Assembly (NCBI GenBank): GCA_963720805.1
Contig: CAVRGT010000012.1
Coordinates: 62,001-126,000 of the forward strand
Direction: 5' to 3'
Source: VRUE01 sp963720805
GTDB taxonomy: Bacteria; Actinomycetota; Thermoleophilia; Solirubrobacterales; 70-9
DNA length: 64,000 nt
The notes under the pieces are model-generated. The model ran no database searches and was not told where the DNA came from. It worked only from the letters and a program-made list of their open reading frames with translations. Of this stretch, positions 53,542-63,791 are shown piece by piece; the stretch's first letter is position 1, and each line of letters opens with the position of its first letter. Both the position numbers and the translations under genes were made by a program.

Positions 53542-55176
53542 TTGAGTCAGGGTCGACCGTCACGCGCTGCCGCTCGCCGCCCCCGCTCTCGTTCCTCGGC
53601 GCGGGCCCCGGCGCTCTCCGATCTCGATCTCCGCATCCTCGACCTCCTCGCCTCGCACCGGGTCCTTACCCAGACCCAGCTCGCCTCGATCAACTCCGAG
53701 ACGCCCGCGAGGACGCTTCGCTACCGCTGCGCCCGGCTTGCCCGAGAGGGTCTCGCCGGCCGTAGCCGCCCATACCGCGAACGGGGATCTTCCCCGCACC
53801 ACTTCTGGCCGACCCGCAAGGGAGAGGCGATCGTCACCGGAGGGCCGCCACCGCGAGGAGGCGAGCGGCGTGAGCCAAACCCGCTCTTTCTTGCCCATGC
53901 CGCTGGCCTCAGTGAGATCTACGTGGCGTTGAAGACGACGCTGCCGGACGAGGTGAAGCTGGTTCGCTTCGAGCGCGAGGCGGATGCCCGCGAGCCATTC
54001 TCCACTCGGGCCGGTCTGGAGAAGCGGGCAATTGCTCCCGATGCCTTCATCGAGATCAGCGACGCCGATGGGGGGAGCCTGCTCGCCTTCGTCGAGCTGG
54101 ACATGGGATCAATGTCTCATCGCCGCCTGAAGACCAAGGCGGCGGGCTACGCGGAGTACGTCAAGGCCGAAGCCTGGCGCGAGCGCCACCGCTTCTGCCC
54201 GGCACTTCTCTTTGTCACCACCACGGAGAAGCGCGCTCGCTCCTTCCTCGCAGCGATGGCGAAGGAGGCGGGAAGAGACTCGCTGCTCCTGACCTGCGCC
54301 TGCGACCTCGTGCGCAGGCTGTCTCACTTCGCCTCAAAGGATCGCTGGCTGCTCAGCATCGACGAGGGAAAGCGGGCAGCCGACTTGTTGAACGCGCTGC
54401 GCGAGTCCCGCCGCCCCTTCGACGAAGAGCAGGAGCGCATGGAGTCGGAGCGCCACCGCGAAGACGCCGAGTGCGAGCGCCTGCGCTCCGACCCCGAGGC
54501 GCTGCGCTCACACCTACAGTCCCGGTCGCACCGTGACTGGGGAAGCGAGCGGCTCGGTCGCTCGGCGGCAGCGGCCCTGATGTTCACTCTGGAGCAGGAC
54601 GACGCGCTGGACGGGGTCGAGCGCGAGGCACTGTCGGCGCTCGGGGCGATGTTCGCCAACCCGCTCCGGGTCCAACTCGACGATCGGAAGCTGACGGCAG
54701 ATGAGCGCCACACGTTCGACGCGCTGGTTCGTCACCACCTGGCCAGGCAGCTCGATCGGGTCAGAGACCTCGCCGAGCGCTTCGGCGATGGGCCGGCGCT
54801 ACGCAAGGCGCGCCAGCACCTCCAAGGTGGAGCGCTTCTCGACCGTGACGACCTGAGCTGGCGACTTTCCGAAGAAGCCAAGCGCGATGGCAGTGCCCGC
54901 GCCGAGCAGAAGCGCCTGCGGGAGGACTACCTCGGCTGGCGCGAGCAGAGGGCGCGGCAGCTCGCCAAGGCTCAAGGGATCGTGGACCGGCTCCGCAATG
55001 GGCCGGAGGCCTTCCTCGATGAGGTCGACCGACGCGCCTTGCGCCTCTGCGGCAGCTGTGACGAGATCGCCTACCCCGATCCCGAGTCGGCGGCCCATGA
55101 GCGCGGTGCTCGTTATGACGTCGCGGGGCGCTGTCACTTCTGCAACGGGCGGAAGCTGAAGGAGATCGAGCAATGA
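53542..55176 (+). CDS. Replication-relaxation family protein
   Basis: The 544-residue product from TTG 53542 has an N-terminal winged helix (LSDLDLRILDLLASHRVLTQ then TQLASINSETPARTLRYRCA), the relaxation-type core (AIAPDAFIEISDADGGSLLA then FVELDMGSMSHRRLKTKAAG), which is nuclease-like, and long charged helices. Near the end two Cys pairs (LCGSCDEIAYP and CHFCNGRKL) form a likely zinc finger. The family occurs on actinobacterial conjugative/integrative elements near the integrase, as here. Start is uncertain; upstream codons are low-complexity. Confidence 0.82.
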   Translation: MSQGRPSRAAARRPRSRSSARAPALSDLDLRILDLLASHRVLTQTQLASINSETPARTLRYRCARLAREGLAGRSRPYRERGSSPHHFWPTRKGEAIVTGGPPPRGGERREPNPLFLAHAAGLSEIYVALKTTLPDEVKLVRFEREADAREPFSTRAGLEKRAIAPDAFIEISDADGGSLLAFVELDMGSMSHRRLKTKAAGYAEYVKAEAWRERHRFCPALLFVTTTEKRARSFLAAMAKEAGRDSLLLTCACDLVRRLSHFASKDRWLLSIDEGKRAADLLNALRESRRPFDEEQERMESERHREDAECERLRSDPEALRSHLQSRSHRDWGSERLGRSAAAALMFTLEQDDALDGVEREALSALGAMFANPLRVQLDDRKLTADERHTFDALVRHHLARQLDRVRDLAERFGDGPALRKARQHLQGGALLDRDDLSWRLSEEAKRDGSARAEQKRLREDYLGWREQRARQLAKAQGIVDRLRNGPEAFLDEVDRRALRLCGSCDEIAYPDPESAAHERGARYDVAGRCHFCNGRKLKEIEQ

Positions 55177-55412
55177 GCCACGACGACTTGAGATCCCGTC
55201 CCAGCAGAGCTAGACGTGTCAAGCGTGGTCAGACGCAGCGTCGGCCAGGTCACGGCCGCCGTATCGCCACCCCGATCAACGACCTGGAGACGACGATGTC
55301 AATCGAAGAGACGAAGCCCGGATCGGCGCTGGACGACCAGCTTCGTCGCGAGCAAGCCAAGGCAATCTTCGACCTGCTCATGGCCCATCGCCGCCGAGCG
55401 GAGTCGAGGTAG
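55173..55412 (+). CDS. Small basic hypothetical protein
   Basis: A 79-residue frame whose ATG overlaps the stop of the previous gene (ATGA). The first 40 residues are basic and low-complexity; the rest (MSIEETKPGSALDDQLRREQ then AKAIFDLLMAHRRR) looks like a helical partner domain. Coupling supports translation; the internal ATG at MSIEE could be the real start. Confidence 0.45.
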   Translation: MSHDDLRSRPSRARRVKRGQTQRRPGHGRRIATPINDLETTMSIEETKPGSALDDQLRREQAKAIFDLLMAHRRRAESR

Positions 55413-55451
55413 GTCAGACATATGAGTGACCAGACCCCCTATACGTCTGAC
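55413..55451 (+). promoter_or_regulatory. Inverted repeat before the integrase
   Basis: GTCAGAC (55413-55419) and GTCTGAC (55445-55451) flank a 25-nt spacer; the TATACGTCTGACG side resembles TATATGTCTGACG at the abiEi start (24850). The integrase start is 14 bp on. Confidence 0.4.
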
Positions 55452-55465
55452 GAAAGGAGCACCTG

Positions 55466-57193
<1,728 letters not shown>

Positions 57194-57247
57194 GCGTAGG
57201 GGCATGCTAGCAACGTGGGAGCGGTTGTCTCATAGAGTGGCGCCGGC

Positions 57248-58189
57248 ATGGATGCGGGCTCTCACAGGGTGGCGGTGATCGACATCGGCTCCAACTCGAC
57301 GCGGCTGCTGATTGCAGACGTCGTGGAGGGGCGGGTGACGGAGGTTGAGCGGCAGAGTCGGGTGACCCGGCTGGGCCGTGGCGTCGACCTCTCGGGGCAG
57401 CTCTCGGGCGAGGCAATCGAGGCGGCCTGCGCGGCGATCGCCGACTACATGGCGATCTGTCGGGAGGACGAGGTCGAGACGATCGACGCGATCGCGACCA
57501 GTGCGGTCCGCGACGCCTCCAACGGCAGCGCCTTCGCCGCCGAGCTGCGCGAGCGCTTCGCGCTCTCGGCCCGGGTGCTCGACGGCGAGGAAGAGGCGCG
57601 CCTCACCTACCTCGGCGCGACCTGCGAGAACTCGCCCAGCGTGCCGACGCTGGTGGTCGACATCGGCGGCGGCTCGACCGAGCTGATCGTCGGAACCGGC
57701 TCGGAGGTCGCCTTCCACGCCTCACTGCAGGCGGGCGTCGTCCGCCACAGCGAGCGCCACATCAGCGCCGACCCGCCAACCGCGCTCGAGCTCGAGGCGC
57801 TCGCCACTGACGTGCGCGGCCAGATCGAGGGCGCGATCGCCGGCCGGCCCGGCGCCAGGGCCGAGGCCGGCATCGCGGTCGCCGGCACCCCAACCTCGCT
57901 GGCCTCGATCGAGATCGGCCTCGAGCCCTACGATCCGAAGCAAGTACACGGGCATACGCTGACCCTCGGCACGATCCAGCGACTTCTCTCGCAATTGGCC
58001 TCTGCCCCACTGTCCAAACGGGCAGGTGTCACCGGTCTGCACCCCGACCGCGCGCCCAACATAGTCGCCGGGGTGGTGATTTTGGTCGAGACGATGCGCG
58101 CATTCGCCCTCGACCGCATCGAGGTCTCCGAGCACGACATCCTCTACGGCACCGCAATATCGGCTGTTTCGGCTTTGGACTGCGGATAA
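57248..58189 (+). CDS. Ppx/GppA phosphatase family protein
   Basis: A 313-residue ASKHA-fold enzyme: phosphate 1 VAVIDIGSNSTRLLIADV, Glu in ATSAVRDASNG, and phosphate 2 VVDIGGGSTELIVG. This is the short form (no C-terminal HD part) common in actinobacteria, acting on exopolyphosphate or pppGpp. Start ATG 57248 is fixed by MDAGSHRVAVIDIGSNSTR. Divergent from tRNA-fMet. Confidence 0.95.
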   Translation: MDAGSHRVAVIDIGSNSTRLLIADVVEGRVTEVERQSRVTRLGRGVDLSGQLSGEAIEAACAAIADYMAICREDEVETIDAIATSAVRDASNGSAFAAELRERFALSARVLDGEEEARLTYLGATCENSPSVPTLVVDIGGGSTELIVGTGSEVAFHASLQAGVVRHSERHISADPPTALELEALATDVRGQIEGAIAGRPGARAEAGIAVAGTPTSLASIEIGLEPYDPKQVHGHTLTLGTIQRLLSQLASAPLSKRAGVTGLHPDRAPNIVAGVVILVETMRAFALDRIEVSEHDILYGTAISAVSALDCG

Positions 58190-58199
58190 CCCCGCATTC

Positions 58200-58554
58200 T
58201 CAATCAGTAGTAATTCTGTGTTCCCAAGTGGACAGCGGTGTTTCGCCGGCCCGGACATTTGGGTTAAGCATGCAACCTAACCCCCAAAACTTGGTAGGGT
58301 CAGGGTCATCGATTACGGGTAGCAGGCCCCCGGCCGGCTAGACGTATCGGACAGGCGAACAGATAATCGCCACATCGGGAAAGAGGTGGGGCATAACCAC
58401 CAAAAGCCCGGTTATAGGACTCGGACGATTGCCGCATCATGGCGCCTCCCGCCGTCTGAGTCCACTAAATAAGAACTGGTCCCTGAAGACGTACCCCTGC
58501 CCGTCCTGAGGGACCAACTTGAAACGACCGCCAGCGATGGCGGTCGTTTCTTTT
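58200..58554 (+). ncRNA. Candidate structured RNA ending in a strong terminator
   Basis: This 355-bp stretch has no gene. On the plus strand it contains several local stems (TTGGGTTA...TAACCCCCAA near 58260; GGCGA-ACAGATAA-TCGCC near 58356; GGTGGGGCATAACCACC near 58387) and ends in the terminator at 58521-58550, with no plus-strand gene after it. I do not match it to tmRNA, SRP, RNase P or 6S consensus by eye. A small RNA or a long terminator region of the phosphatase gene are the alternatives. Confidence 0.4.
58521..58554 (+). terminator. Rho-independent terminator
   Basis: GAAACGACCGCCA-GCGA-TGGCGGTCGTTTC is a perfect 13-bp stem followed by TTTT. Confidence 0.85.
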
Positions 58555-58582
58555 GTGGAAAGAAGCGGCGCCGAGCGCCTGC

Positions 58583-60193
58583 TCAGGCGAGGTTCGACTT
58601 GCGCGGGTAGACGACCTCGGGGTCGGTGAGGACGTTGACCAGGGTCGGCTTGCCGGATTCGAAGGCGCGCTCCAGCGCCGGCCGCAGCTCGCCCGGTTCG
58701 CGCACCAGGATCCCCTCGCAGCCGAGCGCCTCGACCATCTGCTCGTACCGGGTTTCGGGACGCAGCTCGGCGGCCACCGAGTAGCCGTAGAGGAACTTCA
58801 TCGGGTGGTGCTCGAGCGCCCAGATCCCGTTGTTGCCCATCACGCCGACGATCGGCAGTCCGTGGCGGGCCATCGTGTCGAACTCGATCCCGGCGAAGCC
58901 GAAGGCGCCGTCGCCGAGCAGCAGGCAGACCTGGCGATCGGGATGGGCCAACTTGGCGCCGATCGCCTGGCCGGGCCCGGCGCCAAGGCAGCCGAAGGGC
59001 CCCGGGTCCATCCAGCAACCCGGCTGGTAGGTGTTGACGAAGCGCCCGGCGTAGGAGACGAAGTCCCCCCCATCGCCGACGACGATCGCGTCGCGCTCAA
59101 GCACTTCCCCCAGCTCTTTGTAGATCCGCACCGGGTGCAGGGGCGAGCGGCCGTCGTCGAGCTCGGCCCGCTCCCCCGCCCGCTTCTCCTCCTCGACCTT
59201 GCGCAGCTGCCCGAGCCAGGGCTCCGTGCGGCGCCCGGGCGACCCGAGCGCCTCGCGAATCGCCGCCAGGCTGGCGGCAACGTCGCCGACCAGGTCGAGC
59301 TCCGGCGCCCGGTTGGCGGTCAGCTCGTTGGGCGCCACGTCAAGCCGGATCAGCTTCGCCTCCTCGGCAATGGAGGCGCCGAAGCCGAGGCGGAAGTCGA
59401 GCGGCACGCCGATCACCAGCGCCACGTCGGCCCCGCCGAGACCGGCGCCGCGGGCGCGGCTGAAGGCAAGCTCGTGGTCGGCGGACAGGCAACCGCGACC
59501 GAGGCCGTTGAGGAAGACCGGGATCCCCAGCGCCTCGGCCAGGGCGCGAAGCTCGTCCTCTCCCCTGCCCCAGTACAAGCCGGAGCCGGCCATGATCGCC
59601 GGGCGCTCGGCCGAGGCAAGCAGCGCCGCGGCCTCCTCGATCCCCTCCGCCGGCCTGGCCTCGACCGGCGCGGGCGCGGAGATCCCTGGCTCGGCCTCGG
59701 TAAAGACGACGTCGAGCGGATAGTCGACGAAGGTCGGGCCGCCCGGCATCGCCAGGGCCAGATCGAGCGCCGCCGCCGTGCGCGCCCCGATCTCGCCCGG
59801 CTCCTTAACCGTCTGCGCCGACTTGACCAGCGGCGAGACGACCGGCACGTGATCGAACTCCTGCAATGAGCCAGATCCCCAGCGCATCTCCGGCGCCCGC
59901 CCGCCGAGCACGCAGATCGGCGAGCCGTTGGCCTGCGCCCCGGCGATCGCGCTCATGCCGTTGGTCACCCCCGGCCCCGCGGTCAGGGCGGCGACGCCGA
60001 CGCCGCGCGTCGCCTTGGCGAAGCCCTCGGCCGCGAAGGCCGCGGTCTGCTCGTGGCGGACGTCGACGATCTCAATGCCCTCGGCCTTGCAGCCGTCGTA
60101 TATAGAGAACAGGTGTCCCCCAGAGAGCGTGAAGAGGTGCGTGACCCCCCTCGACTTCAGCGCTTTCGCGACGATCCTTCCGCCATGCTCCAT
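58583..60193 (-). CDS. TPP-dependent enzyme, acetolactate-synthase-like
   Basis: The 536-residue protein has the three-domain ThDP layout. The Pyr domain carries the catalytic Glu in DVRHEQTAAFAAEGFAK. The middle domain is ERPAIMAGSGLYWGRGEDEL. The PP domain has the metal motif LLLGDGAFGFAGIEFDTMAR to NNGIWALEHH. It resembles acetolactate synthase large subunits and 2-hydroxyacyl-CoA lyases; no small-subunit gene is adjacent, so a catabolic lyase or benzaldehyde-lyase-like role is as likely as branched-chain synthesis. Reads away from tRNA-Leu. Confidence 0.88.
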   Translation of the reverse strand: MEHGGRIVAKALKSRGVTHLFTLSGGHLFSIYDGCKAEGIEIVDVRHEQTAAFAAEGFAKATRGVGVAALTAGPGVTNGMSAIAGAQANGSPICVLGGRAPEMRWGSGSLQEFDHVPVVSPLVKSAQTVKEPGEIGARTAAALDLALAMPGGPTFVDYPLDVVFTEAEPGISAPAPVEARPAEGIEEAAALLASAERPAIMAGSGLYWGRGEDELRALAEALGIPVFLNGLGRGCLSADHELAFSRARGAGLGGADVALVIGVPLDFRLGFGASIAEEAKLIRLDVAPNELTANRAPELDLVGDVAASLAAIREALGSPGRRTEPWLGQLRKVEEEKRAGERAELDDGRSPLHPVRIYKELGEVLERDAIVVGDGGDFVSYAGRFVNTYQPGCWMDPGPFGCLGAGPGQAIGAKLAHPDRQVCLLLGDGAFGFAGIEFDTMARHGLPIVGVMGNNGIWALEHHPMKFLYGYSVAAELRPETRYEQMVEALGCEGILVREPGELRPALERAFESGKPTLVNVLTDPEVVYPRKSNLA

Positions 60194-60232
60194 TGTTTGA
60201 GCCTATAGGCAGACCACGGCTACGATCAGCTT

Positions 60233-60319
60233 GCCCGGGTGGCGAAATTGGCAAAAGCGGCGCCCTTAAAAGGCGCTGCCCCACTGGGGGGCTTGCGGGT
60301 TCGAATCCCGCCCCGGGCA
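60233..60319 (+). tRNA. tRNA-Leu(TAA)
   Basis: 87 nt with acceptor GCCCGGG/CCCGGGC plus A73, anticodon loop CTTAAAA (TAA), a long variable arm (TGCCCCACTGGGGGGCTT) and T-arm GCGGGTTCGAATCCCGC. All stems pair. Confidence 0.95.
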
Positions 60320-60438
60320 TTTTGTTGAGTTTGGGTTTCTAAATCCGCGCTAAAAAGTGCCGAGAGACCGCAACTACGCCGCTGCTACGGTGTCCTTGAG
60401 CTAGAAGACAAACGCCTTCCCTGGTTCGGAGGATTCAC

Positions 60439-61998
60439 TTGGAGGCTTCAGCTCTTACACATGCCAGTCGCCGCGGACTACTCGCCCGGCGCTCGCCGCT
60501 GCTCAAACTTCAGGGAGACGAGCACCTGATCGCGATGGCCCGCGCCGGCAACCCCGGTGCCTTCGAGGCGATCGTCGACCGCTACCAGGGGCGGCTGCTC
60601 GGCTTCTGTCGCCAGATGCTGGGCTCCACCGAGGACGCCGAAGACGTCCTGCAGGAGGTCTTCGTCAACGCCTACCGGGCGATGCTGGCCGACGAGCGCG
60701 AGATCAACCTGCGCCCGTGGCTCTACCGGATCGCCCGCAACCGCTCCCTCAACCACCTGCGCAAACCAACCGCCGACTCGCAGGAATCGATGGACATGGT
60801 CCCCGAAGTCGACGCTGCCTCGACCGCCGAGAAGGTCCACAACCGCGAGGAGTTCCGCCAGCTGCTGACCGATGTCGGCAAGCTTCCCGAGACCCAGCGC
60901 TCGGCGCTGCTGCTGCGCGAGATGGACGCGATGTCCTACGAGGAGATCGCCCAGGCGATGGAGACCAGCGTGCCCTCGGTCAAGTCGCTGCTGGTGCGGG
61001 CGCGGATCTCGCTCGCCGAGGCGAGCCAGGCGCGCCAGCTCACCTGCGGCGAGGTGCGGCTCGACCTCGCCGAGGCCGCCGAGGGGCTGCGCAAGCTCTC
61101 CGGCCCGGTCCGCCGCCACGTTCGCGACTGCGAAGAGTGCAAGGACTTCCGCTCTCAGCTGCGCTCCAACGACAAGGTGCTCGCGGCCCTGGTGCCGGTC
61201 GGGCCCATCGTTGCGCTGAAGGGCCTGATCGCTTCAAAGCTTGGCCTGGGAGGTGCCGGCACGGGAGGTGCCGCGACCGCCACGGGGGCCGGCGCCACCG
61301 GCGCCGGGGCGGTCGGCAGCGTTGGCGCCGCGCTCAGCTCCGGCGGTGCCGCCGGCGGTCTTGGCGGCCTCGGCGGCGCGGTCGGCGGCGCGATCGGCAC
61401 CAAGGCCGTCGCCGGTGTGGTCACCGCGGCCGTCCTCACCGCGGGCGCGGTCGAGGTCAAGCAGCAGACCGAACCAACTCCGGTCAATCAGCCGGCCACG
61501 ATCTCCCATGTCACCCACCAGACCCCGCCTCTCGCCAGCATCGCGCCGGCCCAAAGCGCCGTCGTCGCCTCCACTCAAACGGAGGCGGCCGCTGTCGAAG
61601 CTGCTCCCGTCCCGGTCGAACCGGCCCCGGTCGCAGCCGAACTGCCGGATGAAGTCGCCGCGGAACCGCCCGTGACGGACGAAGTCACCGCCTCCGGCGG
61701 CAGCGAAGCGCCCGAAGCCACGGCGGATGAGCAAGCCGCTGCCGGCATCGGTGGCGCCACCCCGTCAGCTGGCGTAGCGGGCGCTCCCGCGGGAGCCGGA
61801 ACCGGCACCGTCGTCGTCACCGTCGGCGGCAGCGGGTCGGCCCCGGCCGCCGCCGCACCGCCGGCCGAAACCACGCCGCCGCCCCCGCCGCCGGCCGCCG
61901 AAAGCCCGGCTCCGGTCGAAGAAACGCCGCCCGCTTCCCCGGGCACCGGCGAAACCTCTGAATCCGAATCAGAAGTCGAAGCCGCGGTCGAAGGCTGA
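60439..61998 (+). CDS. ECF sigma factor fused to a zinc anti-sigma motif and a membrane/Pro-rich tail
   Basis: TTG 60439 follows a TCGGAGGA site and starts a 519-residue protein. Sigma2 is EAIVDRYQGRLLGFCRQML then EDAEDVLQEVFVNAYRAML; sigma4 is GKLPETQRSALLLREMDAMS with the helix-turn-helix AMETSVPSVKSLLVRARIS. Directly after it lies a ZAS-type zinc motif, RRHVRDCEECKDF (HxxxCxxC), then a Gly/Ala region that could span the membrane (about 305-335) and a long Ala/Pro/Glu tail with poly-Pro. Sigma factor and anti-sigma motif thus sit in one chain. Family call is firm; how it is released is unknown. Confidence 0.9.
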   Translation: MEASALTHASRRGLLARRSPLLKLQGDEHLIAMARAGNPGAFEAIVDRYQGRLLGFCRQMLGSTEDAEDVLQEVFVNAYRAMLADEREINLRPWLYRIARNRSLNHLRKPTADSQESMDMVPEVDAASTAEKVHNREEFRQLLTDVGKLPETQRSALLLREMDAMSYEEIAQAMETSVPSVKSLLVRARISLAEASQARQLTCGEVRLDLAEAAEGLRKLSGPVRRHVRDCEECKDFRSQLRSNDKVLAALVPVGPIVALKGLIASKLGLGGAGTGGAATATGAGATGAGAVGSVGAALSSGGAAGGLGGLGGAVGGAIGTKAVAGVVTAAVLTAGAVEVKQQTEPTPVNQPATISHVTHQTPPLASIAPAQSAVVASTQTEAAAVEAAPVPVEPAPVAAELPDEVAAEPPVTDEVTASGGSEAPEATADEQAAAGIGGATPSAGVAGAPAGAGTGTVVVTVGGSGSAPAAAAPPAETTPPPPPPAAESPAPVEETPPASPGTGETSESESEVEAAVEG

Positions 61999-62030
61999 GC
62001 GCCCTCGCCCGAGCGGTCGCTCGGCCCGCT

Positions 62031-62957
62031 CTACTGCAGGCCGATCACCTTGAGCCGGCGCATCAGTGCGGTGCCGGCGAACTTGCGCGTGTCGGCGAGT
62101 GAGTAGCCGAAGACTTCGTAGTCCTCGTCCGGCGGCGCCCAGGGCGGTGAGAGCACTCCGTCTGCCACCGGCAGCGACTCCTCCAGGGTGCGCTGGATCG
62201 CCCGTTTGTAGCGCTCGTCCTCGTGCGCCTTCTCGCGCAGGAAGACCGAGCCGAAGGCGACGTGGCGATGCTCGTCGCGAGCGACGTTCTGGAAGCCCTT
62301 GACGAAGCCCGGCAGCGTCCCCTCGCTTTCGTTGTAGTCCATGATGAAGTGCTGGCCGGTGAGGGCGAGCATTCCCTCGATCACCATGTGGTAGATCGTC
62401 ACCGCCTCGACCAGGGCCTCGGTGTCCTCCGGTTCGACCGCGAGCCGGTCGGTGCGCTGCTTCAGCATCTCGTCGAAGAGGCGGCCGAAGTTCTCGTTGA
62501 GGTGCTCGGAGGTCTGTACCAGCATCTCCGAGAGCTGGTCTGACTCGAGCACGCCGACCTCGCGGTAGAAGCGCTCGAAGAAGCGCACGTGGCGGGCCTC
62601 GTCGGCGATCTGAGTGCAGAGGAAGATGCGCTGCTCCTCGGTCGGCGCCGCGCGCATGATCGGCCCCAGCTCCTCGGCCACCTTCTGCTCGCCGATGAAG
62701 AAGGAGGAGAGCCCGTACATGCGCTGGAAGCGCTCCTCCTCGTCGAACTGCTCGTTCCACTGTTCGCGGTCAACGCTGAAGTCGAGCTCCTGGGTCTGCC
62801 ACTGCTGGCGCTCCCAGAGCAGGTAGAGCTCCTCGTAGGTGAGCAGCTTGATCTCGGCGGTGCGGTCGGCCGCCTCGTTCAGGGCCGGATCGGCGGTCGC
62901 CTGGAAGTCGGCGCGCCCGGTCCGGGTCTCTGTCCCGGATGCCTCAGTGGTTCCCAT
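62031..62957 (-). CDS. R2-like diiron (ribonucleotide-reductase small-subunit family) protein
   Basis: From ATG 62957 the product has 308 residues. Two diiron half-sites are seen: SFFIGEQKVAEELGPIM with ADEARHVRFFERFYREVGV, and VEAVTIYHMVIEGMLALTGQ with VARDEHRHVAFGSVF. This matches the R2/R2lox ferritin-like family. No large-subunit gene is adjacent, so a ligand-binding oxidase or a stand-alone R2 homologue is more likely than a working reductase. Confidence 0.85.
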   Translation of the reverse strand: MGTTEASGTETRTGRADFQATADPALNEAADRTAEIKLLTYEELYLLWERQQWQTQELDFSVDREQWNEQFDEEERFQRMYGLSSFFIGEQKVAEELGPIMRAAPTEEQRIFLCTQIADEARHVRFFERFYREVGVLESDQLSEMLVQTSEHLNENFGRLFDEMLKQRTDRLAVEPEDTEALVEAVTIYHMVIEGMLALTGQHFIMDYNESEGTLPGFVKGFQNVARDEHRHVAFGSVFLREKAHEDERYKRAIQRTLEESLPVADGVLSPPWAPPDEDYEVFGYSLADTRKFAGTALMRRLKVIGLQ

Positions 62958-63068
62958 CACTGCTCTCCTCGCAATCCGGTGCAACGTTTTTCGGTCTCAC
63001 GAGAGCCGAAAAGCGTTGCACCCGGCTGGGTTCTGCGGTCCGAGCGAGACTAGCAGCGGCCTGGCTGC

Positions 63069-63788
63069 TCAGCCAGTCGTGTGCGACTGGCCCGGCTCGA
63101 GCACGACCACGGTCGAGGAGGTCTTGGCCTCGACCTCGGATTTGAACGCCGCCGTGTCGGTCTTGATCGGCGGGAAGGTGTCGAAATGCATCGGGATCAC
63201 GGTGCCGGCGCCGACGAGCTCGGCGGCGACCGCGGCGTCGTGGCGATCCATCGTGTAGTGGCCACCGATCGGCAGCAGCGCAATGTCGACCGGGTTGCGC
63301 TCGGCGATCAGCTTCATGTCGCCGAACAGGCAGGTGTCGCCGGCGTGGTAGACGGTGACGCCGCCGAGATTGATCGAGCAGGCCCGCCGCGGTGCCGATG
63401 ACCGTGCCCGAGGTCGGGCTGAAAGGCGCCTCGCCCGAGCCCGGGAGCGTGCTGGTGTGCCAGGCGGGCACCAGCTTGACCCAGCCCCAGTCGAAGCGCA
63501 CGGTGCCGCCGAGGTTGGGGTCATAGACCTTCTCCACGCCCTGCTCTTCGAGCCAGTTGGCGATCTCGACGATCGGCGACGCACTCGGCGCCGCTGCGGG
63601 TGGCGACGCCGACGGCGTCGGCCATGTGGTCGGCGTGGCCGTGGGAGATGAACAGATGGGTCGGGTCGACTTCCTCGCCGCTGGTGCACCGCGGCCGGGT
63701 TGTTGGGCTTGAGAAACGGATCGATCAGGACCCTGGCGTCGCCCTCGCTCAGTTCAAAGCATGAATGGCCGTGGAATTTGATCTCCAT
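63069..63788 (-). CDS. UPF0173-type MBL-fold metal-dependent hydrolase (three frameshifts)
   Basis: The start (MEIKFHGHSCFELSEGDARV) and the end (GGVTVYHAGDTCLFGDMKLI then PIGGHYTMDRHDAA) are in one frame. Between them the protein passes through two others: HLFISHGHADHMADAVGVAT, the catalytic HxHxDH, then KVYDPNLGGTVRFDWGWVKL and PAWHTSTLPGSGEAPFSPTS. Single extra bases near 63687, 63577 and 63382 account for all three breaks. Every part of the family is intact otherwise, so sequencing errors are more likely than decay. Confidence 0.8.
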   Translation of the reverse strand: MEIKFHGHSCFELSEGDARVLIDPFLKPNNPAAVHQRRGSRPDPSVHLPRPRRPHGRRRRRRHPQRRRVRRRSSRSPTGSKSRAWRRSMTPTSAAPCASTGAGSSWCPPGTPARSRARARRLSARPRARSSAPRRACSINLGGVTVYHAGDTCLFGDMKLIAERNPVDIALLPIGGHYTMDRHDAAVAAELVGAGTVIPMHFDTFPPIKTDTAAFKSEVEAKTSSTVVVLEPGQSHTTG

Positions 63789-63791
63789 CGC

